The notes below the pieces were generated by a model. The model was given only the letters and a program-made list of their open reading frames with translations, did not search any database and was not told the DNA's origin. This document shows, in pieces, positions 1 to 8,441 of a stretch of 64,000 nt of DNA (position 1 is its first letter; the number at the start of each line of letters is the position of its first letter). The stretch covers positions 124,001 through 188,000 of the forward strand of contig WNKP01000007.1 in assembly GCA_009797885.1 (NCBI GenBank). The letters run 5' to 3'. Source of the stretch: Flavobacteriaceae bacterium GF1. Lineage in GTDB: Bacteria; Bacteroidota; Bacteroidia; Flavobacteriales; Flavobacteriaceae. A program made the position numbers and the translations under genes.

Positions 1-82
1 TTATAACTTTTTGATTTTGCTGCTCTCATAAGGAGGGAAGCTTCGTGTTTTTAAATCATTTTATAACTAAAAATTTAAAACC

Positions 83-1381
83 ATGAGCGATCAAAATTTT
101 TCAAACGCAACAAACGCCCTACATGCCGGGCATGACACCACGCAAACCAGCGGTACACGAGCGGTACCCATTTTTCAGTCCACTTCCTATGTCTTTAAGG
201 ATACAGACCATGCTGCCAATCTTTTTTCCTTGGCTGAATTGGGTTTTATTTACACCCGTCTGAATAATCCGACGAACCAAATCCTGCAAGAGCGCTTAGC
301 TGCTGTTGAAGGTGGGGTAGGGGCGGTGGTATTTGCTTCGGGCACAGCGGCCATTTCAACTGGACTATTGACCTTGTTGAGGGCTGGTGACCATATTGTG
401 GCATCGAGCAGCCTTTATGGGGGAACCTTTAATCTCTTAAAGGTCACCTTACCGCGTTTAGGTATCACCACCACATTTGTGGATGCATCCGATCCAGGGA
501 ATTTTGGAAAGGCCGTACAGGAAAATACTCGGGCTATTTTTGTGGAATCCCTGGGGAACCCAAAATTGGACGTATTGGATTTAAAAGCGATATCAGCACA
601 GGCCAAAGCTGCCAAAGTTCCGTTTATTGTTGATAATACCGTGGCCACTCCGGGACTTTTAAATCCTATTGAACACGGAGCAAACCTGGTTATTCATTCC
701 TTGACCAAATACATCAACGGAAATGGAACCGCTTTAGGTGGTGCCATAATTGATGCCGGCACCTTTGATTGGGCCAATGGCAAATTCCCTGAATTTACGG
801 AACCTTCTGCGGGCTATCATGGATTGGTGTATCATGAGGCATTGGGCGCTGCCGCATTTACCTTCAAATTGATTTTGGAAGGTCTTCGCGATTTTGGGGG
901 TGCCCTGAGCCCGTTCAATGCATTCCAGATTATACAGGGCTTGGAAACACTGGACGTTCGTATCAAAAAGCACAGCGAAAATGCATTGGCTTTGGCGAAG
1001 TGGTTACAGGATAGGGATGAAGTAGCTTGGGTAAACTATCCTGGGCTGGCATCCAGCAAATACAAAGATTTGGCCGATGCATACTTGCCAAAAGGCCAGA
1101 GTGGTTTGGTAACTTTCGGGGTGAAGGGTGGTTTTGAAGCGGCCAAGCAATTGACCGATGCAACAAAGGTGTTCTCCTTATTGGCCAATATCGGTGACAC
1201 CAAGTCTTTGATCATACATCCTGCCAGTACGACCCACCAACAATTGTCCGAACAAGAACAGTTAAGTACCGGGGTATCCCAGGATTTGATTCGTTTATCC
1301 GTAGGTCTTGAAGATTTGGATGATTTAAAGGCCGATTTAGAGCAGGCATTTGCCACGATTGACAAATCAATTCTTGCATAA
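83..1381 (+). CDS. metY: O-acetylhomoserine sulfhydrylase (aminocarboxypropyltransferase)
   Basis: PLP enzyme of the Cys/Met metabolism family that makes homocysteine from O-acetylhomoserine and sulfide in the cytoplasm. The 432-residue length fits the MetY branch, which is longer than MetB/MetZ. Visible family marks are the YTRLNNPT segment near residue 58, the ASGTAA segment near 88, and the PLP lysine in HSLTKYINGNGT (about Lys209); the C-terminal RLSVGLEDLDDL is also typical. The next gene supplies the acetylated substrate through its MetX domain, 57 bases downstream on the same strand, so co-transcription is likely. The window begins only 82 bases upstream, so any riboswitch aptamer would lie outside. 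Function is confident. Confidence 0.95.
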   Translation: MSDQNFSNATNALHAGHDTTQTSGTRAVPIFQSTSYVFKDTDHAANLFSLAELGFIYTRLNNPTNQILQERLAAVEGGVGAVVFASGTAAISTGLLTLLRAGDHIVASSSLYGGTFNLLKVTLPRLGITTTFVDASDPGNFGKAVQENTRAIFVESLGNPKLDVLDLKAISAQAKAAKVPFIVDNTVATPGLLNPIEHGANLVIHSLTKYINGNGTALGGAIIDAGTFDWANGKFPEFTEPSAGYHGLVYHEALGAAAFTFKLILEGLRDFGGALSPFNAFQIIQGLETLDVRIKKHSENALALAKWLQDRDEVAWVNYPGLASSKYKDLADAYLPKGQSGLVTFGVKGGFEAAKQLTDATKVFSLLANIGDTKSLIIHPASTTHQQLSEQEQLSTGVSQDLIRLSVGLEDLDDLKADLEQAFATIDKSILA

Positions 1382-1438
1382 AAATGATTGGCCCGTAAGG
1401 TTTAAAAGGCCTTACAATTATTGAATTTGTAGAGGAAT

Positions 1439-4400
1439 ATGCTCCAAAAATTGGAAATAAAGGATTTCACTACCCTTAGTGGTCATACCCAGGACATTCA
1501 ACTGTCCTATGAGGTCTTTGGACAGCCTTTGGACAAGGCACCTATTGTTTTGGTCAATCATGCCCTAACGGGAAATTCCAATGTGGCCGGAGCAAAGGGG
1601 TGGTGGACTGATTTGATTGGCGATGGGAAGTGCATCAATACCCAGAAGTTTGCCGTTTTGGCCTTTAATATTCCGGGCAATGGTTACGATGGATTTGTTA
1701 TTGATGCCTATAAGGAGTTTGTGGCCGGAGACATGGCTCGTATTTTTGTGAAAGGACTGGAACTCTTGGGGATTACCCGTCTTTTTGCCATCATTGGTGG
1801 GTCTCTGGGGGGCGGAATTGCCTGGGAAATGGCTGCCCTGAATCCCAATCTGACAAAACATTTAATTCCTGTGGCCTCTGATTGGAAGTCCACGGATTGG
1901 CTGATCGCCAATTGTCAGATTCAGGAACAGATTTTAAAAAACTCGAGTCAGCCCGTCCATGATGCCCGGATGCATGCCATGCTGTGTTACCGCACACCGG
2001 AATCCTTTAAGGAACGTTTTCAACGCAGTACAAATGAGGAACTGAACGTTTTTAATGTAGAGAGTTGGTTGATGCACCATGGGAAAAAGTTGCAGGAACG
2101 CTTTCAATTGTCGGCGTACCGCCTCATGAACCAATTGCTAAAGACCATTGATATCACCCGAAATGGGGATGGGAATTTTGAAGCCCTGCAAAACAGTGCT
2201 ATCAAAATCCATATTGTTGGGGTAAATTCCGATTTGTTCTTCACTGCCGAGGAAAATAAGGAGACCTACCGCAGAATTGCACAGACCAATTCCAATGTTA
2301 CCTATGGTGAGGTGCAATCCCTTCATGGACATGACGCCTTTTTAATCGAGTTCAAACAACTGGAAAACCTTTTAAAAGCGGTTTTTCCCTCAGAAAATGA
2401 CAAACCATTTAAGGTCCTTAAGTTTGGGGGAAAATCCCTTAGCAATGGCAATGGCCTTAAAACCGTACTTCAAATTATCGAAAAACGGGCTTTAGAGGGG
2501 GAACGTTTGGCGGTGGTACTGTCGGCCCGTGAACGTACTACCGATAAGTTGGAAGAGGTCCTTGAGCTGGCCGCAAAAGGCAGGGATTTCAAATCGACCT
2601 TGGCACAATTGTTTGCGTATCAAACCGAAGGATTTCAAATTGATTTTTCCCATGAAATTGAAAGGCTTACCAAAATATTGGAAGGGGTTTCCCTTATTGG
2701 GGATTACAGTTTAAAGACCAAAGATGAGGTCCTGGCGTTTGGTGAGGTATTTTCGGTGAAATTGGTGGCGAAGTTATTGGGGGAACAAGGGTTGTCAACA
2801 CATTTTGTGGATTCACGGGAACTTTTGGTAACCGATAGTACTTTTGGCGATGCCAGAATCAATGAAAATGGATCAAAGGCCAAAGTGCTGGCACGTTTTG
2901 TGGACTTTTCAAATGGCGATTTGCCCATTATTACCGGGTTCATAGCAGCCAATGAACAAGGGGAAACCACCACTTTGGGTAGGAATGGCAGCAATTATAC
3001 CGCCGCTTTATTGGCCAATTACCTGGACGCGGAGGAGCTCCTCAACTATACCCATGTGGATGGGATATACACGGCCAATCCGGACTTGGTCAGGGAAGCA
3101 AAGATTATTGAAAACCTGTCCTACGGGGAGGCCAATGAGTTGGCCAATTTTGGCGCTAAGGTCCTGCACGCCAAGACCATCATCCCACTGATTGAAAAAA
3201 ACATCCCACTTCGGATTTTAAATACGTTCAATCCTGATACCACCGGAACCCTAATCAGTTCCAAAAGCCAGAAAGATGGTATTACCTCACTTTCGGTTTT
3301 GGAGGATGTTTCTTTGATCAATTTGGAAGGTAGGGGTCTTTTGGGCAAGGTTGGTGTGGATGCCCGTATTTTTAGTGCATTGGAGAAAAGGAATATCAAT
3401 GTGGGAATTATTTCCCAAGGTTCTTCGGAACGTGGTATTGGCCTTGTGGTGGATTCCAACAGGGCGGAGGATGCCAAAAAGGCCCTGCAGGATGAGTTTC
3501 GGACCGATTATACCAGTAAGGATGTCAACTCCATTTCGGTTCGGAAGGATGTGGCGGTTATTTCGGCTGTGGGTCAGGACCTAAGCTCGTTTCACAGACC
3601 CTTCAATGCTTTGGTGAAGAACAAGGTTGTGCCTTTGTTGTTCAACAATACGGTCTCTGGGAAGAATGTGAGCTTGGTGGTGAAAAAGGAAGATTTGACC
3701 AAGGCCGTAAATGTGATGCATGGACAGTTGTTCGGTGTGAACAAACGCATTAATCTGTTCATTTTCGGACACGGTACGGTTGGGGGTACCCTGGTTGATC
3801 AAATCTTACGATCCGCAAAGAAAATTGAAGGGCGAAAAGGCATTGAATTGGTTTTGGTGGGCATAGCCAATTCACGCGAAGTACTTTTAAGGGTTGAGGG
3901 GATTTCCGGAAACTGGAAGAAGCAATTGAAGGAACAAGGGGAACCCTATCTAATTGCGGACATTATGGACTATGCCTCAAAACACCATTTGGAAAACCTT
4001 ATTGCCGTGGACAATACGGCGAGCATTGATTTTGTCCAAAATTATGAGGCATTGATCAACGAAGGTTTTGATTTGGTATCTTCCAATAAAATAGCCAATA
4101 CGTTGGACTTTGATTTTTATGGCAAGGTGCGTCATGCCCTGGGGGAAAATCAAAAGCAATATTTGTACGAAACCAATGTAGGGGCCGGCCTACCCTTAAT
4201 TGATACCATTCAGTTGTTACATCTTTCAGGAGAAAACATTACCCGTATTAAGGGAGTGTTCTCAGGATCGTTAAGTTATATTTTCAATGGTTTTTCGGAC
4301 TTGGACAAGCCTTTTTCCACGATAGTCATTGAAGCTATGGAAAAAGGATATACCGAACCGGACCCCAGGGAGGATTTGTCAGGTAATGATGTGGGACGAA

Positions 4401-4819
4401 AACTTCTCATCCTAGCACGGGAACTTGATTTGCACAACGAGTTTACGGATATTTCAATAGAAAATTTGATTCCTAAGGAATTGGAACAAATAGAAAAGGA
4501 AGAGTTCATCTCAAAGGTGTCCGTTTTGGATTCAAAATTTCAGGAAATCAAATTGCAACAGAAACCGGATCATGTATTGCGATACATTGGGGACTTGCAT
4601 GGCGATTTACAACAGGAAAAGGGCATTTTGGAAGTGAAGCTGGTTTCAGTTCCAAAAAGTAGTTCTCTTGGACAGGTCAAAGGTTCGGACTCCATCATTG
4701 AAATCTATACCGAATCTTATGGCGATAAACCTTTGGTCATCCAAGGGGCGGGAGCAGGTGCCGCGGTAACGGCTAGAGGGGTATTTGGGGATATTTTAAG
4801 AATAGCGGAGAAATTGTAG
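1439..4819 (+). CDS. thrA: Triple fusion: homoserine O-acetyltransferase (MetX) - aspartate kinase - homoserine dehydrogenase
   Basis: One 1126-residue protein carries three enzymes. Residues 1-320 are an alpha/beta hydrolase of the MetX type: nucleophile elbow GGSLGGG (Ser122), NSDLFF for the acid, GHDAFL with His298. Residues about 325-770 are aspartokinase (KFGGKSL, TTLGRNGSN, NFGAKVLHAKT) with an ACT segment (LLGKVGVDARIFSAL). Residues about 772-1126 are homoserine dehydrogenase with a GHGTVGG Rossmann loop, NVGAGLPLIDT and GYTEPDPREDLSG. The dehydrogenase product, homoserine, is the substrate of the N-terminal acetyltransferase, so the fusion commits aspartate carbon to methionine. It sits between metY and metZ. 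The MetX part lacks the usual N-terminal extension, and the kinase part has unusual Asn519 and His539 at normally acidic positions. Fusions of this kind are known in flavobacteria. Confidence 0.93.
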   Translation: MLQKLEIKDFTTLSGHTQDIQLSYEVFGQPLDKAPIVLVNHALTGNSNVAGAKGWWTDLIGDGKCINTQKFAVLAFNIPGNGYDGFVIDAYKEFVAGDMARIFVKGLELLGITRLFAIIGGSLGGGIAWEMAALNPNLTKHLIPVASDWKSTDWLIANCQIQEQILKNSSQPVHDARMHAMLCYRTPESFKERFQRSTNEELNVFNVESWLMHHGKKLQERFQLSAYRLMNQLLKTIDITRNGDGNFEALQNSAIKIHIVGVNSDLFFTAEENKETYRRIAQTNSNVTYGEVQSLHGHDAFLIEFKQLENLLKAVFPSENDKPFKVLKFGGKSLSNGNGLKTVLQIIEKRALEGERLAVVLSARERTTDKLEEVLELAAKGRDFKSTLAQLFAYQTEGFQIDFSHEIERLTKILEGVSLIGDYSLKTKDEVLAFGEVFSVKLVAKLLGEQGLSTHFVDSRELLVTDSTFGDARINENGSKAKVLARFVDFSNGDLPIITGFIAANEQGETTTLGRNGSNYTAALLANYLDAEELLNYTHVDGIYTANPDLVREAKIIENLSYGEANELANFGAKVLHAKTIIPLIEKNIPLRILNTFNPDTTGTLISSKSQKDGITSLSVLEDVSLINLEGRGLLGKVGVDARIFSALEKRNINVGIISQGSSERGIGLVVDSNRAEDAKKALQDEFRTDYTSKDVNSISVRKDVAVISAVGQDLSSFHRPFNALVKNKVVPLLFNNTVSGKNVSLVVKKEDLTKAVNVMHGQLFGVNKRINLFIFGHGTVGGTLVDQILRSAKKIEGRKGIELVLVGIANSREVLLRVEGISGNWKKQLKEQGEPYLIADIMDYASKHHLENLIAVDNTASIDFVQNYEALINEGFDLVSSNKIANTLDFDFYGKVRHALGENQKQYLYETNVGAGLPLIDTIQLLHLSGENITRIKGVFSGSLSYIFNGFSDLDKPFSTIVIEAMEKGYTEPDPREDLSGNDVGRKLLILARELDLHNEFTDISIENLIPKELEQIEKEEFISKVSVLDSKFQEIKLQQKPDHVLRYIGDLHGDLQQEKGILEVKLVSVPKSSSLGQVKGSDSIIEIYTESYGDKPLVIQGAGAGAAVTARGVFGDILRIAEKL

Positions 4820-4901
4820 GAACATAGATTTTGGAAATACGAATTTAGAATGGCATTGTGTGAAAAACGAATAGCATAAAGCGAATGGGGTAGAGTGAAT
4901 T

Positions 4902-6107
4902 ATGAAAAAAACGGACAACCAACAATCAACAACGAATAACCAGCGTTTTGAAACCAACGCCATCAGGAACCAATTGGATAGAACCCAATATTTGGAGCAC
5001 TCTTCCCCTATGTTTTTGACTTCCAGTTACGTGTTTGAAGATGCGGAAGATATGCGGGCGTCCTTTGCAGAGGAAAAGGAACGCAATATTTATTCGCGCT
5101 ATTCCAATCCCAATACTTCTGAATTTGTTGAAAAAGTATGCCAAATGGAAGGTGCGGAAGCGGGCTTTGCCTTTGCGTCTGGAATGGCAGCCGTATTCTC
5201 CACTTTTGCGGCACTTTTGGATAGCGGGGACCACATTCTAAGCGCCCGAAGTGTTTTTGGCTCTACCCACAGCTTGTACACCAACTTTTTTCCGAAGTGG
5301 AATATAAAGACCTCATTTTTTGAGGTCGATGATTTAGAAGGTCTGGAGTCCAAGATTCAGTCAAATACGAAGATAATCTATGCCGAATCCCCTACAAACC
5401 CCGGAGTGGATGTACTCGATTTGGAATTTATAGGTCAAGTAGCCAAAAAACATGATTTGATCTTTATTGTGGATAATTGTTTCGCATCCCCCTATTTGCA
5501 ACAACCCATACAATTCGGAGCTGATTTGGTGATTCATTCAGGAACCAAACTTATGGATGGTCAGGGAAGGGTCTTGGCCGGAATTACTGTAGGGAACAGG
5601 GCACTGGTGGAAAAGATATATCGCTTCTCCCGGATCACGGGTCCGGCTTTGTCCCCGTTTAATGCCTGGGTGCTTTCAAAGAGCTTGGAGACTTTGGCGA
5701 TACGAGTGGAAAGGCATTGTAAAAATGCACTGCAATTGGCCGAATTTTTGGAAGGACACGGTAAAATCAATTGGGTGAAATATCCGTTTCTGAAATCACA
5801 TCCAAATTATGAAATGGCCAAAAAACAGATGAAGGCAGGAGGATGTGTCGTGGCTTTTGAAGTGAAGGGTGGACTGGAAGCCGGTCGTAAGTTCTTTGAT
5901 TCCATTAAATTATTATCCCTGTCTGCCAATCTGGGGGATTCCAGAAGTATCGTTACCCATCCCGCATCGACCACCCACAGCAAGCTTTCGGAAGAAGAGC
6001 GTTCAAGGGTTGGGATTACCGATGGCATGGTGCGCGTTTCGGTTGGGTTGGAACATATTGAGGATATTATCGCAGATGTTAAGCGGGCACTGGAGGAAAT
6101 GAAATGA
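4902..6107 (+). CDS. metZ: O-succinyl/O-acetylhomoserine sulfhydrylase (MetZ-like trans-sulfuration enzyme)
   Basis: A 401-residue PLP enzyme of the Cys/Met metabolism family. Marks are IYSRYSNPNTSEF near residue 65, FAFASGMAA near 90, the PLP lysine in HSGTKLMDGQGR (about Lys216) and THPASTTHSKL near the C terminus. The DGQGR stretch after the lysine points to the MetZ subgroup rather than cystathionine synthase. It is a paralogue of the metY product two genes upstream. Because the neighbouring acyltransferase looks MetX-like, the physiological substrate is probably O-acetylhomoserine in spite of the family name; this is inference. A cystathionine gamma-synthase or lyase role cannot be excluded from sequence. 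It is 82 bases after the fusion gene. Confidence 0.85.
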   Translation: MKKTDNQQSTTNNQRFETNAIRNQLDRTQYLEHSSPMFLTSSYVFEDAEDMRASFAEEKERNIYSRYSNPNTSEFVEKVCQMEGAEAGFAFASGMAAVFSTFAALLDSGDHILSARSVFGSTHSLYTNFFPKWNIKTSFFEVDDLEGLESKIQSNTKIIYAESPTNPGVDVLDLEFIGQVAKKHDLIFIVDNCFASPYLQQPIQFGADLVIHSGTKLMDGQGRVLAGITVGNRALVEKIYRFSRITGPALSPFNAWVLSKSLETLAIRVERHCKNALQLAEFLEGHGKINWVKYPFLKSHPNYEMAKKQMKAGGCVVAFEVKGGLEAGRKFFDSIKLLSLSANLGDSRSIVTHPASTTHSKLSEEERSRVGITDGMVRVSVGLEHIEDIIADVKRALEEMK

Positions 6108-6139
6108 CAGCATACGACAAAACTGTGGGCTATTCCCTT

Positions 6140-6511
6140 TTATTTTCCTGTTTTGATTGCACCCAGCACCAAAGAGAGCGCGGAAAAAACCAGTAGAACC
6201 CCGGGAACGACAGCACCCAAATAGAACGCTAACAGGGCATCGATGCATACGAGGAGGGAGGTAAAAAACAATACCTTTTTAATTTCATGCTTCATAAAAA
6301 GCGTCAATAACCCAAATCCAGCCAATCCCAAAAGGTGGATGGATGGATGGGCGAATAAAACGGGAAAAATATCAATTAAAAAAGGTTTGGAGTTGGACTG
6401 TTGCATTAGCTCGTTGACGTAATGAAGTCCACTTCCGTGAAATAGCGCCATACCCATTAGAAGGGTGCAACTAAATACAGTAGATGCCTTGGCAATTTTG
6501 GATTTAGCCAT
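6140..6511 (-). CDS. Small integral membrane protein, unknown function
   Basis: A 123-residue hydrophobic protein with about four predicted membrane segments (roughly residues 7-25, 50-70, 78-98 and 100-118) and a basic N terminus (MAKSKIAK). I do not recognise a family. It converges on metZ, with 32 bases between the stop codons, and is followed upstream by the divergent-facing region of the GNAT gene on the same strand, 168 bases away. No catalytic motif is visible. The reading frame is open for the full length, and hydrophobic composition argues for a real gene. Confidence 0.6.
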   Translation of the reverse strand: MAKSKIAKASTVFSCTLLMGMALFHGSGLHYVNELMQQSNSKPFLIDIFPVLFAHPSIHLLGLAGFGLLTLFMKHEIKKVLFFTSLLVCIDALLAFYLGAVVPGVLLVFSALSLVLGAIKTGK

Positions 6512-6679
6512 TTTTTAAATTTTAGTGTCTATCGGAATAGACGCCAAATTTCCTTAAATGGATGCTTGAGAGCACTAATTAGTGGTTTGTGGCTGACTTA
6601 AAGCAATAAACCTAGCGCTTTTATTGCTGTGGAACCATCACGAAATCGTTCACTTGGAATAGTCTAACACCATACATGG

Positions 6680-7543
6680 CTAAACCTTGGTAGCTGTAAT
6701 TTTGTCCAATTCCAATTCCATTTCCAGTTGTTCAAGATTCTTTTGAAATCCCATCTTATGGAAAAAATCGTTTATGCCTTTCGACCTTTTGTCCACATTA
6801 ATGATCGAAAACGTATTTCCATATTTTTTTGTCAATTCAAAAATTAGGGTGGAGGCCATTCCTTTTTTTCTAAAATCCCTATCAATAGCGATTTGCTGTA
6901 TTCTTTGGGTTGTTGGATTGTAAATCACATAACCGACCAACCGATTGTCAAAATAGGCACCCAAGGAAACAGTGCTGGTCTTTAATTCATCCAGGATATG
7001 GCTTGAATTTTGCCAAGTGGGAAAAACATCCCAAAAGGATTTCATCAAATCCCAGTCATAGCTTTGCAAATTTTTGAGCGTAACACCTTTGTTGGTTTTT
7101 GATATGTTGACCTCCCCTTTATAGCATACCAATTCCCTTTTAATTGTAAAACCGGATTTTTTATAGGATTTTATGGCCTGAACGTTTTCAGCAATGACTT
7201 CCAGCAAAAGTCTATGGATTCCTTTTCCTTTTAAAAGAGGTAGAATAAAAAGATACATTTGTTTGGTCAGCCCAGCCCCCCTTTTTTCCGGGATTACTCC
7301 GGTTCCTCCATTGTATACCACTTTTTGATTGGTGATGATATCAAATCCGTGTAAAATAAAGGCAATCAGTTTTCCATTTTCAAAGGCGCCAACAGACAGT
7401 TCAAGGTTGGTTTTATCTGCCACTATTTTTGACGCCAATTGTTCCGCGGTTAGCTTAAGTGGAATGAAATAGTCGGAAAACGAGTCATTGAATGCTTTTA
7501 GAATTTCTTTGTTATCCGTCCCGCTTAAGGTTTTAATTTCCAT
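6680..7543 (-). CDS. Tandem GNAT-family N-acetyltransferase
   Basis: A 287-residue cytoplasmic protein made of two GNAT folds. The first (about residues 1-145) has the acetyl-CoA loop in PEKRGAGLTKQMY and a following VIAENVQAIKSYKKSGF motif typical of GNAT motif B. The second (about 155-280) has RDFRKKGMASTLI and INDFFHKMGF. Substrate is unknown: it could be an amine, an amino acid or a protein N terminus. It is transcribed away from the Rrf2 regulator, with a 300-base divergent region between them. Family assignment is firm; the biological role is not. Confidence 0.85.
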   Translation of the reverse strand: MEIKTLSGTDNKEILKAFNDSFSDYFIPLKLTAEQLASKIVADKTNLELSVGAFENGKLIAFILHGFDIITNQKVVYNGGTGVIPEKRGAGLTKQMYLFILPLLKGKGIHRLLLEVIAENVQAIKSYKKSGFTIKRELVCYKGEVNISKTNKGVTLKNLQSYDWDLMKSFWDVFPTWQNSSHILDELKTSTVSLGAYFDNRLVGYVIYNPTTQRIQQIAIDRDFRKKGMASTLIFELTKKYGNTFSIINVDKRSKGINDFFHKMGFQKNLEQLEMELELDKITATKV

Positions 7544-7604
7544 TTGGATTTTTCTGATTGAATTTAACGAATTGATATACAGTCCAATGATAGGTGTTCC
7601 ATCC

Positions 7605-7687
7605 CATCTATCGTTAAAATTAAAACTTTTTTGGAGGCATCATTTCCCGTGTCCTTTCAATGGCCCCTGTGCTTTTAATGATAGATG
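7605..7687. repeat. Imperfect inverted repeat in the divergent GNAT/Rrf2 intergenic region
   Basis: Arms at 7605-7619 and 7673-7687 match at 14 of 15 positions when one is reverse complemented (one arm reads TTTTAATGATAGATG). A longer-range pair, GTGTTCCATCCC to the left and a GGGATGGTGAAACAC segment near 7711 to the right, extends the symmetry loosely, and a CTTTTTGGAGG-like stretch occurs as a direct repeat near 7626 and 7723. The 300 bases between 7544 and 7843 contain no gene that I can support. The structure could be a regulatory RNA hairpin, a decayed miniature element, or chance in AT-rich DNA. Confidence 0.4.
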
Positions 7688-7806
7688 TTCCATAAAATGG
7701 GAATACAAGGGATGGTGAAACACTTTTTGGAGGTTGTCGCACCATGGTTTTCAGTGCCGTTCTTTTTGATAAATAGTGGTTTATGGAGGGTCCCAGCCAT
7801 TCCCTG

Positions 7807-7817
7807 CCTACTAAATC
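7807..7817 (+). promoter_or_regulatory. CCTACTAAATC half-site upstream of the Rrf2 gene
   Basis: This 11-base string begins 37 bases before the chosen start of the Rrf2 regulator and is identical to the left part of the candidate operator at 8387-8405. The right-hand TAGG arm is missing here. If it is a binding site, it would allow autoregulation. A weak -7-like box, TATATTCG, lies just downstream. Inferred only from the repeated string. Confidence 0.35.
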
Positions 7818-7843
7818 TGCCCTTTTTCCCTATATTCGTTACA

Positions 7844-8263
7844 ATGCTCTCTAAAAAAACGAAATACGGTTTAAAAGCACTTACCTTTTTGGCTTCAAGG
7901 GATAGTCAGGATCCCATTCAGATTGCCGAAATTGCCGAAAGTGAGAATATTTCCCAAAAGTTCCTGGAAAGTATTCTGCTCACCTTGAGAAGAAATGGTT
8001 TTTTGGGTTCCAAAAAAGGTAAGGGGGGAGGCTATTATTTGATCAAAGAGCCAAAGGACATTCCCATGACCGCTGTGATGCGCATTTTGGAAGGACCCAT
8101 TGCCATGGTGCCCTGCGTAAGTCTGAACTTCTATGAGAAATGTGATGACTGTCCAGATGAAAAACAGTGCTCCGTCCATGATTTAATGCTTAAGGTCCGG
8201 GACGCCAATCTCGAAGTATACCGAAATACAACATTGGCCGATTTAATTCCTACTAAATCGTGA
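7844..8263 (+). CDS. Rrf2-family transcriptional regulator (putative cys operon repressor)
   Basis: A 139-residue winged-helix regulator. The start at 7844 gives MLSKKTKYGLKALTFLAS, which matches the usual Rrf2 N terminus; a longer frame back to 7685 would add about 53 residues that do not resemble the family. The recognition region covers IAEIAESENISQKFLESIL, and the GGGYYL wing is visible. Four cysteines, Cys91, Cys100, Cys103 and Cys109 (spacing C-x8-C-x2-C-x5-C), lie where IscR/NsrR relatives bind iron-sulfur clusters, so redox or cluster sensing is possible. It precedes cysH by 178 bases in the same direction. By analogy with CymR-like Rrf2 proteins, it likely controls the sulfate assimilation genes; this is inference. 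Confidence 0.88.
   Translation: MLSKKTKYGLKALTFLASRDSQDPIQIAEIAESENISQKFLESILLTLRRNGFLGSKKGKGGGYYLIKEPKDIPMTAVMRILEGPIAMVPCVSLNFYEKCDDCPDEKQCSVHDLMLKVRDANLEVYRNTTLADLIPTKS
8249..8259 (+). promoter_or_regulatory. CCTACTAAATC half-site overlapping the end of the Rrf2 gene
   Basis: An exact copy of the 11-base left half of the cysH operator candidate, lying across the last codons of the Rrf2 gene (Pro-Thr-Lys-Ser-stop). The right TAGG arm is absent. It may be a secondary contact site, or it may reflect coding constraint and chance. Confidence 0.25.
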
Positions 8264-8374
8264 GAATCGTTGTCAATATTCAAATATTTTCATTGTTTGA
8301 CTAATAATCTATAAAAACTATGGGGTAGATTAAAAAATTATCGTTCCATTAACGAATTGGATTGATAAAAGAAT

Positions 8375-8382
8375 TATGTTTG
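8375..8382 (+). promoter_or_regulatory. Bacteroidota-type -7 box (TATGTTTG) for the cys operon
   Basis: TATGTTTG fits the TAnnTTTG consensus used by the flavobacterial primary sigma factor. A clear -33 TTG at normal distance is not seen (TTG at 8357 is only 15 bases away). The expected transcription start falls inside the inverted repeat at 8387-8405, leaving a leader of about 50 bases before cysH. Confidence 0.5.
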
Positions 8383-8386
8383 TATT

Positions 8387-8405
8387 TCCTACTAAATCTA
8401 TAGGA
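8387..8405 (+). promoter_or_regulatory. Candidate operator TCCTA-N9-TAGGA upstream of cysH
   Basis: The 5-base arms TCCTA and TAGGA are perfect inverted repeats separated by nine bases. The element begins five bases after a -7 box, the position expected for a repressor site over the transcription start. The same architecture, CCTA-N9-TAGG with the shared core CCTACTAAA, recurs at 9118-9134 in front of the sulfite reductase gene. The adjacent Rrf2 regulator is the obvious candidate ligand. Confidence 0.6.
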
Positions 8406-8441
8406 TAATAAAATAAGGGATAGTTTTTTGAAATCTTAATT

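Noticed and set aside
1-82. Possible 3' part of a SAM riboswitch or attenuator before metY
   Set aside because: The visible 82 bases lack the S-box core motifs; any aptamer would lie left of the window, so it cannot be supported.
7685-7843. N-terminal extension of the Rrf2 gene in the same frame
   Set aside because: The added residues are hydrophobic and unlike any Rrf2 N terminus; ATG 7844 gives the expected start, and the extension covers probable promoter DNA.
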